This document shows, piece by piece, positions 57,143 through 64,000 of a stretch of DNA of 64,000 nt (positions are counted from its first letter, which is position 1; each line of letters begins with the position of its first letter). Source of the stretch: Unio delphinus (Eukaryota; Mollusca; Bivalvia; Unionida; Unionidae); the NCBI GenBank assembly GCA_029339505.1, contig JAQISU010000071.1:1674001-1738000 (forward strand), in the 5' to 3' direction. Under the pieces are notes generated by a model. The model made no database searches. It was not told the origin of the DNA and was given only the letters and a program-made list of their open reading frames with translations. The position numbers and the translations under genes were made by a program.

Positions 57143-57300
57143 GGAGCCCCGAGTGGCCGAGTGGTCTAAAGCGTTCTCCGTTAGGGATCACTACCGTTCT
57201 CACCTCAGTTTGCATGGGTTCGAGTCTCGGATTCTGCCGATCCGGTGTGTGAGGAAGCTTGCCAGTAACTTCTCGTCGGTCTGTAGTTCTTTCAGGGGCA
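57143..57300 (+). mobile_element. tRNA-derived SINE, 5' part
   Basis: The head cccgagtggccgagtggtctaaagcg ... gggttcgagtctcgg shows box A and box B. It is followed by gtgaggaagcttgccagtaact, the start of the SINE body seen at 12343. It is truncated at about 57300. Not a functional tRNA gene, since it continues into SINE body and lacks a paired acceptor stem. Confidence 0.8.
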
Positions 57301-58124
57301 AGGCTTAAGGAAGTTAAAGTTGATTACGTCCTATTCATGGTGTTATTTTCTTTGTTAAGAAAAGAAATACCCATCGGTCCTTTTCAGAGCCACCCACTTC
57401 TTTCAAAAAGAGATCTTTGTTTCCCTAAATCATCTAAACCTCGAAAGTCCTTTTTCATCCCATGATATACGTGTGTAAGTGTAGCTCCTGATTTTAATAA
57501 TCAAAACCAAGAGACACGTATATTATGGTACAAATGTTGCACAACACAAATATAAAATGCTCATGAGCTTCTTCTATGTATTTATTCACTCTCTCAGCGG
57601 TTTGAATTTATTCACTTTCACAGGTTTGTCCTTCTCGTTTTCCTCATTTTTTCGTCTTCTGTTCTTCTCTTTTTCTCTTTTTATACGTGTCGGGGTTCCT
57701 CCTTTTGGAAGAGTGTCTCTTCGTCCTTTCCCCATCCTCTCTCTTACTCTTGCTCCTGTTGTTTCTTAGGGCATTAAAAAACAAGGTATCGTCTCTTTTC
57801 TATGATAACAGGTATCTTGAGTTTTGTATTTTCTGACCTGTGCTTTTCTCTTTCCATCATCAAGCGAGAGAATAAGGTCAAGGTCATTCATGTCATCCAC
57901 CCATCCCATTGCATCACCCATTAAAGTCATGTAGCAATAGAACAGCGACAAAGCGTCAGGTGTGGGCACACTGGCATCCGTAACCGCCAACATGATTGCA
58001 GGTGACTCAGGCCGTTAGGGTCGTAGACAACTGACACAGAGCAGCAGTGTAGTTCGGACGTCGCTTGAGCGACTGAGCAGCCATATTCAGAAATGCACTG
58101 CTCATCACCTCCCTGGCATAAGGA
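57301..58124. other. Unassigned DNA, T/C-rich
   Basis: Polypyrimidine-rich stretch (57560-57770) with chance open frames. No feature supported. Confidence 0.35.
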
Positions 58125-59590
58125 ATGGGCTAGAAAAGGTGCTATACACAATGCCTGCTCTCAACACACATTCCTAGAAAGAAGACTCGTAAACACCACC
58201 TTCTTCAAACCTACCTCAATAACTACAATTACACCTCTAGGAAAGATGCGTTTAACTATATACGTAGACCTGTAGAGACAACACTGCGTCAGATGCGCAT
58301 CAAATAGCTGAGCTGCAAAGTTGATGAGATCTTGTGTTAGGCAGACCAGCATAACACGAATAACGTCTTCAATGCCATTAAAGGAGTGTACAGAATTTCA
58401 TCTTCTGGAACAGCATCCCTTCTCAGACGGGAACACAGTAATTACTGACAAAGATTCTTCAAGGATGGACTGAACACTTTGACAGCATCTTGAAATCGCG
58501 GTTCATCAGTCAATGGTAAAACCATCAGCCTTAATTACCCATCAACGAACCAGTTAACCCTCCAAACGTGTTTGAGACACAGATAGCGATACGTCTTCTG
58601 TCCAGTAGTAGAGCACTTGCTTCAAACTCCATCCCAGCTGACGTATATAATTAAGGGAGCAGAGCCTAGATAGAAGGTTCCACCAACTGACTTCACTGAT
58701 GTGAGAGCAAGAGACAATCCTCCCACCCCCGAAATTCAAAGATTATTCCATAATCCACCTGTACTAGCGCAAAGGGAACCGCCAGGTCTGCAATAAACAC
58801 CGGGGTATATCCTAAATCTTAATTGCAGGAAAGATATTCGCCAGAATCCTATTGAATCACTTCACTACGTACAAGTACATAGGACAAATGACAGAAAGCC
58901 AATGTGGATTCCAAAATGAACATGGAACCATCGACACAGTAATTGCTGCCCGGCAGTTAAAACAAATATCAAGAGCAAAACACCGACTTTTTCTTCATCT
59001 ACATCGACTTGAAAAATGACTTTGATACTGTCAGCAGAGAAAACGTTTGGAAGGTAATGACCAGATACGGATACCAGAGAAACGTAATATTAATGGTGCA
59101 GCGTTTCCACGCGTCCAGGACAATGGTGAGACGCCTAGACATTCTCAGTAACCTATGCCGTCAAGCAGTGTTCTCACGCCGTCAAAATCACATCGCAATG
59201 ATTTGATTGAAACCGGAATTTCTTATCGGTGCGGTCAACAACATTACAACAACTGCAACTCTTCACCGAAACGATGCAGATTAATCAGCTAAAACCGGCA
59301 CTGAATGAATTTAAGACTCTGATGAAACGTCCACCATTACTACCACCAGTAACCAAGATGTAAAATGAAGAAGAAACTACGCCCGGAAAAGTTGAGAACA
59401 CCACCTACCTCCAGACCTGGATGGATTAAAAAGATGATAGCCTTCAACTGAAGATAAAAGGAAGGTGACGACATAAGTGAGACAAGAGTCTGTTAGCCCT
59501 GTTCGGACATCCACCTCCTCGACACATATCGCCCGTCGAACACGCAAGGCATTGCAATCCAGGAAAATACTACACCAAAAACGAATAGTA
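58125..59590 (+). mobile_element. RTE-type LINE reverse-transcriptase relic
   Basis: Frameshifted but co-linear. The pre-RT segment reads NVFNAIKGVYRISSSGTASLL (about 58360-58430) and then QRFFKDGLNTLTAS. The RT domain reads CNKHRGIS, GKIFARILLNHF, ESQCGFQNEHGTIDTVIAARQLK and FIYIDLKNDFDTVSRENVWKVM (59000-59060, catalytic first Asp region). It is probably unrelated in copy to the endonuclease piece at 51910 but of the same broad type. Dead. Confidence 0.7.
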
Positions 59591-59649
59591 TCAACAGTGA
59601 GGAGTATTTATTAACAAAATGGAAAAGGTGTTATCCAGCATTTCATTCG

Positions 59650-60190
59650 ATCTAGCCCATCCTACAGGTTACGGGGGAGTCAGAAATTGTATCGTGCTGC
59701 CGAAACCCGACTGAAAAGTCTTAATTTACCTCAAGTGCAACGATGGTTACACGAACACAAACTCATCGGACGAAACGTTTCCAGATTTCGCACATTAGCG
59801 GAAGCCACTAATGATCAATATCATGCCACTTTAGCTGCTTTCTCTGATTTGGTCACCTACAAGCGACAATGGTGACTACAAATGTTTGTTTTGTGCCATC
59901 AACATCTCTTCCAAGTGTGCATGAGTCGTTCCATTGACTTTTAAATTGACTACTGAGTTAGTGTGAGCCCTCAAACTGGTGTTGAAACAAAGTGATCATC
60001 AACATCTTCGATTGCAAATCAACAAATATACTGAATTTTGGAACCAAGTGTTCCAACAAAAAACGAGACATTCATTTTTTCTCCACATAGAATCGCGAAA
60101 CCAAAGGCAGCATCGTGGAACGTTTTCAACGCACCTTGAACTAACGCAAGTCAAAATATTTTAATCATTAGCACACTCGCAAATACAACG
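59650..60190 (+). pseudogene. Canonical Polinton integrase relic
   Basis: Reads HPTGYGGVR then, one frame over, KLYRAAETRLKSLNL and VQRWLHEHK, the zinc-binding/N-terminal layout of Polinton integrases. NDQYHATLAAFSDLV follows where the catalytic Asp (usually QADL) has been lost. After a gap, KGSIVERFQRTL (60103-60138) carries the catalytic Glu. Multiple stops. Confidence 0.75.
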
Positions 60191-60208
60191 ACGTCTTATC
60201 GCATATTT

Positions 60209-60520
60209 TCAACGATTAAAAGAATTCTTACCATCGGTTTTTTTTCCTGCCAGATATTTGTGGTGTATTTTGTCATTGTTGCTACCATTGTTAATATGAA
60301 TTGCCAACAATGTGACAGGCAATTGTGGACCGATTTCACGCAAGGCAAATAATTTCTCCAAAATGTCATCATCGACAAACGAAACCCAAAATAAGCTTTC
60401 TTGAGAACAGGCAAGAATGTCTTGCTTCAAATGAATAAAGACATTTAGGCCGAGGAGTAGATCATATAAGTAGAATGGAGCCTGATGTGCTAGGCATTCC
60501 TGCTTCCCTAGCGCTATCAC
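60209..60520 (-). other. Unrecognised open frame, 103 codons, within the canonical Polinton fragment
   Basis: The minus strand reads FWVSFVDDDILEKLFALREIGPQLPVTLLAIHI, which looks protein-like. I do not recognise it, and two frames compete. It could be a remnant element gene on the opposite strand. Confidence 0.25.
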
Positions 60521-60714
60521 AAGGGTAAGGCAGAACGAGTCGACAAGAATACCCCTCAGAAGCCTTTATACATCCAGAGCTAGAAAAAGAAGGAAGGAAG
60601 AACCGTCCGAGGCTTAGACGTATTTTATAATTAATAATATCACAGAGAAAAGAAAAGAAAATGATGCAACGAGAGTCTTGTATACAAGTCGGAGCTGGAT
60701 CTAGTACTCCGCCC

Positions 60715-61285
60715 ACCATAATGACGATGCTACCCAATTTCATCCTGTCGTCTCTGTCAAGGTCTCAAGATCAGCATTCATCGAGTTTGAAATCAAATGA
60801 CAGCCAGAAAATTATATCACTCTTAATAGCAGTTATTTGTACTTGAAAGTGAAGGTGATCGACACCTCAGTGGACGGTCCCGACATAAAGAACGAATATA
60901 AAGTAGCCTCCGTCAACAATGTCATGCATTCTTTGTTCAGTGGAGTGGATTTGTATTTGATTAACAAACTGGTCAGGAGCAGAATGTGCAATTACCATTA
61001 CCAAGCGTACAAGGTAAATCTATTGACGTACGGAAAAGAAGCCAGTATCACCGATATGAATGCTTGTGTGGTTTGAGAACCGGACACAGCAGGCAAATTC
61101 AACGATACCGATTTGATTACAGATATAGAAACCAAAACACATTTTGGGATTCAACTATCGAAGAAACAAAACCAAAAGACCCACTTTTGCTTTTAGAACT
61201 GATGGATTGTTTGCATTTATACATGTGGTTGCATATAATTATTTGTTGAACGTCGTGGATATCCGCCTGAGACTGAATTAAAGCA
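60715..61285 (+). pseudogene. Capsid protein relic, F54H12.2-like Polinton family
   Basis: In order: a start region in another frame, then LKVKVIDTSVDGPDIKNEYK, NNVMHSLFSGVDLYLINKLV, NYHYQAYKVNLLTYGKEAS (60837-61076), and after a frame change YLLNVVDIRLRL (about 61240-61275). This set matches the Polinton capsid family annotated in many invertebrates as F54H12.2-like (recalled), a double-jelly-roll candidate. Broken by stops and frameshifts. Confidence 0.7.
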
Positions 61286-61325
61286 ATAAAGCTTTCCATT
61301 TTTGGGCTGAGACACTTCTCCCTCT

Positions 61326-61586
61326 TTGAATAGCAGAGAATCTATGGAAATGGAATGTGAGGATACCGTGAAAACAGAACTCCAACACAGAGACGAAGCC
61401 GACATGGCGATGAGGTCCAGATGGCTGGAACAAGAACAACATGTCGTATCTTGCTTTGCTAAACACCTGGCAGAGAATTATACGGAATTGATCAATAAAG
61501 ATTGTTGTGGATGTCAAGATAAATGTTTAATGATGAGTCAAGAAAATTATTCTGAAGGACGTTTGGAGTCTCATCTCGTTCCATAA
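61326..61586 (+). pseudogene. Cys-containing open frame, 86 codons, Polinton-associated unknown
   Basis: Contains VVSCFAKHLAENYTELINKDCCGCQDKCLMM. The KDCCGC pattern resembles a short protein type I associate with Polinton neighbourhoods (weak recollection). It lies between capsid and protease relics. Function unknown. Confidence 0.4.
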
Positions 61587-61806
61587 GATGTGTAAAGACT
61601 TGCGTGATTATTCCTAAAGTGATGGCTCTAGAGATCCGTCGAATCAAAGCTATATTGGCCCAGAGTGCGTTGACGAAACGAAGAAACGGTTACTTGTCAG
61701 AGATTTATACGCATATCGTACGATTAAATTGATGACTTATTATTACCTGTGAAGAAACATGAAGGAATAAAACAACAGCATCAACAAATGGATACTAGGG
61801 GGCTTT

Positions 61807-61814
61807 ATTACCTT
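61807..61814. other. LINE target-site duplication, left (attacctt)
   Basis: The same 8 bp follow the (CAAA)n tail at 63743-63750. Across the join, the interrupted Polinton reading frame would continue. Confidence 0.6.
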
Positions 61815-63742
61815 ATCGTTCAAAGCACATGCATACAATTGAAAAGCAACTTCAACAAAATATCAATAAGATCCACAATTGGGCCAGTAATAACGGTTTC
61901 AAATTTTCTAAATCGAAAACAGTATGCATGCATTTCTGTCAATTGCGAAGACATCATGATGACCCTAAAGTCACGCTGGACGGAACACTTATTCCAGTTG
62001 TCGAGGAAACAAATTTTGTGGGTATTATCTTCGACAGAAAAATGACTTTTATACCACACATCAAGAATTTAAAAGTTAAATGTTTAAAAGCTTTAAATTT
62101 ACTAAAAGTAATTGCGCACACTGACTGGGGTGTTGATAAAAAAAGTCCTCCTCAATTTGTATAGAACATTTATTCGTTCTATACTAGACTATGGATGCAT
62201 TGTTTATGGTTCAACTAGGAAGTCTTATTTGAAAATGCTTGACCCAATTCATCATCAGGGAATAAGACTTGCTCTAGGAGCATTCAAAACATCTCCATGC
62301 GAAAGCCTTCTCGCGGAAGCGAATGAACCACCTTTATCGCACCGAAGAGAAATGCTTTCTATACAGTACGCTCTTAGGTTAAGATCAAACCCTCTGAACC
62401 TGCTTTTTCGGCTGTTTTTCAACCAAAATAAAAATCTTTATACGAAAACAAACCAAATGCCATACCTTCATTTGGCATCCAAATATAATCCTGTTTTGAC
62501 ACTATCAAAATTAATATCCCTACAGTTCAGAACACGTTTGTCTCGGAAACACCACCTTGGCTCCTTAAGCAACCCAAAGTGATTTTTACGTTGCACGATG
62601 GGAGAAAATCTGAGACAAATCCTGCCATTTTGCAGAACTCTTATCATGAACTCCTCAACGATTTTAAAAACTACACAAATTTTTTTACTGATGGATCAAA
62701 AGTTGATGACAAGGCTGCTGCAGCCTTCGTTAGTGGCAAGCACATAACCAAAGTGCGCTTGCCAAACGATGCGTCCATATTTTCAGCGGAAATCAGAGCA
62801 ATAGACCTTGCTCTGAAATTTATTGAACAAAAACGCATTTTAAATAGCATTATTTTCTGTGACTCGCTGTCAGTACTTCAGTCGCTACACCATAGAAAAC
62901 TGGATAATCTATTACTAGTCGATATCCTCGTCAAAAACTCGGAACTTAGTAACTCCTACAATATAGTATACTGTTGGCTACCAAGCCATATTGGTATTAG
63001 AGGTAATGAAGAAGCAGACCGGGCTGCTAAGATGGCTCTGTCCCAAGAACCATCGGATTTTAAATTACCGTTTACTGATTTTAAACCTTGTATCAAAAAG
63101 TACCTACGCCAGAAGTGGCAGGCGTCATGGGATGATGCAGTCAATAACAAACTTCATGCCATCAAACCAACCCTGGGGGAATGGACAGAACTATCCTTAG
63201 GGAGGAGGTTGTCATTGCAAGAATCAGAATCGGTCATACATACATTACCCACTCCCACATACTGAAAGGTGAAGATCCACCAGAGTGCGTTTCTTGCAAT
63301 GAGCCATTTACTGTTAAACACTTTATGACCGAGTGTTCCGACCTGCAACCTATGCGTGTTAAATACTATAATGTACATGACATGAAGGAACTTTTTGATA
63401 CAATACAAATCACTTGTATTTTAGATTTCCTAAAGGAAGTAAATCTCTTTTTTAAACTATAACTTGTATGCCATCACCTAGAATATTTTTATCTAATGCA
63501 AATATCACCTTTTATTTACAAGATCTTATCATCAACATACACCATTTACATCTCCCGATGCTTGGGAAGCTTCATATTTTCCTGTCACCAACATCTTACC
63601 ATTTTACATTTAACTATTATGGTTTTTTATATCGCTGGTCGATGTTAAACCTTTCTTATTTTTAAGCATTATTACCTCTTGTATGGCACTAAATAGCCTA
63701 AAAGTGCTGGTGCGCCGTTAATATTCAAACAAACAAACAAAC
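61815..63742 (+). mobile_element. I-clade-like LINE with RNase H domain, 5'-truncated, inserted in the Polinton
   Basis: Starts inside RT. The thumb region (61829-62160) reads WASNNGFKFSKSKTVCMHF. The next frame (62112-62582) reads RSILDYGCIVYG and GIRLALGAFKTSP. An intact RNase H domain (62579-63265) has FFTDGSKVDDKAA, SAEIRAIDLAL, CDSLSVLQSL and WLPSHIGIRGNEEADRAAK. A zinc-knuckle end follows (PPECVSCNEPFTVKHFMTEC, about 63272-63331). The tail is (CAAA)n at 63726-63742. Flanking duplication attacctt at 61807-61814 and 63743-63750. Young insertion with few frame breaks. Confidence 0.85.
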
Positions 63743-64000
63743 ATTACCTTTTGAACAGATGTTCGTACACTGCTTCTAGGAATCCAGTGGAGTATGCTAA
63801 ATGTGAACTTCCTGATCGCAAACGTCAAGACCATCAATCTCATGTCATCGAAATGAACGACAATTATACCCATGAACCCACTGTTTAACCGTCTACTTGC
63901 CTAAAGAAGGTTGTATGGAGTATTTTGATTCGCAAGGATTGCCACCTTTGGAAGACTACATCATCAACATTATGAAAAGAAATGCCCAGACAGACCACAC
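63743..64000 (+). pseudogene. Adenain-type protease relic of the canonical Polinton (cut by window end)
   Basis: After the LINE, a frame near 63880-64000 reads LTVYLPKEGCMEYFDSQGLPPL, then DYIINIMKRNAQ. EYFDSxGLPP is the signature region of Polinton/adenovirus-type maturation proteases. Just before it the expected His-Trp pair reads His-Cys, and the upstream part is out of frame. The catalytic Cys region lies beyond the window. Confidence 0.7.

Larger units (their letters stand above)
59640..64000 (+). mobile_element. Fragment of a canonical Polinton (third lineage member, fourth insertion), runs off the window
   Basis: On the plus strand in order: integrase, capsid, an unrecognised Cys-containing frame and protease. 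All are decayed and differ clearly from the proteins of the elements at 18175 and 34765. A LINE is inserted at 61815-63742. No terminal repeat was identified on the left. The element continues beyond 64000. Confidence 0.75.

Noticed and set aside
57150..57240. tRNA-Ser/Leu-like gene
   Set aside because: Box A and B are present but the sequence continues into a SINE body shared with 12238 and 15881, and no closed acceptor stem is evident.
56868..57308. 146-codon host-like gene
   Set aside because: Its second half is a SINE head read as protein; the first half has no recognisable motif.

Overview
The window looks like repeat-rich, AT-rich animal nuclear DNA, most likely from a marine invertebrate. 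A mollusc is my best guess, from the mix of tRNA-derived SINEs, L2/CR1-, RTE- and I-type LINEs, a Ty3/gypsy element and long dinucleotide tracts; this is inference. I found no convincing host protein-coding gene. Almost everything that can be named is mobile or virus-derived.

The centrepiece is a terminally complete Maverick/Polinton-class element (adintovirus-like endogenous virus) at 18175-33714. It has terminal inverted repeats of about 240-266 bp and a 5-bp target duplication, CATGG. The left half carries a virion block on the minus strand: penton-like protein, membrane protein, fibre, adenain-type protease, pX-like protein, double-jelly-roll major capsid protein and two or three minor structural proteins. 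The right half carries replication and mobility genes: an HNH homing-type endonuclease, a zinc-finger protein, a very large DNA polymerase B - SF1 helicase - HNH fusion, a retroviral-type integrase, a zinc-ribbon/phospholipase A2 protein and a packaging ATPase. Several genes carry nonsense codons or frameshifts, many of the latter in homopolymers.

A second, more decayed relative lies at about 34765-44775. Its virion block is inverted relative to the replication block, and it lacks terminal repeats and the ATPase. A third, heavily decayed copy of the same polymerase-helicase gene is recognisable at about 9770-11530. A fourth remnant at 59640-64000 belongs to a different, canonical Polinton lineage (integrase, capsid, protease) and is split by a LINE with an RNase H domain. 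The window is therefore a cluster of at least four endogenous Polinton/adintovirus insertions from two lineages.

The flanks: 1-9700 holds microsatellites, an L2/CR1-like LINE and a possible LTR. 12238-18000 holds two SINE copies, a second LINE copy and a nearly intact pogo-type (DDE_1) transposase gene. 44778-59600 holds mostly unassignable DNA with microsatellites, RTE-type LINE pieces, a Ty3/gypsy integrase with a 1448-bp LTR and a SINE head.

Family assignments come from reading motifs and from comparing copies inside the window; no database search was possible. Percent identities and trees are not given because they were not computed.
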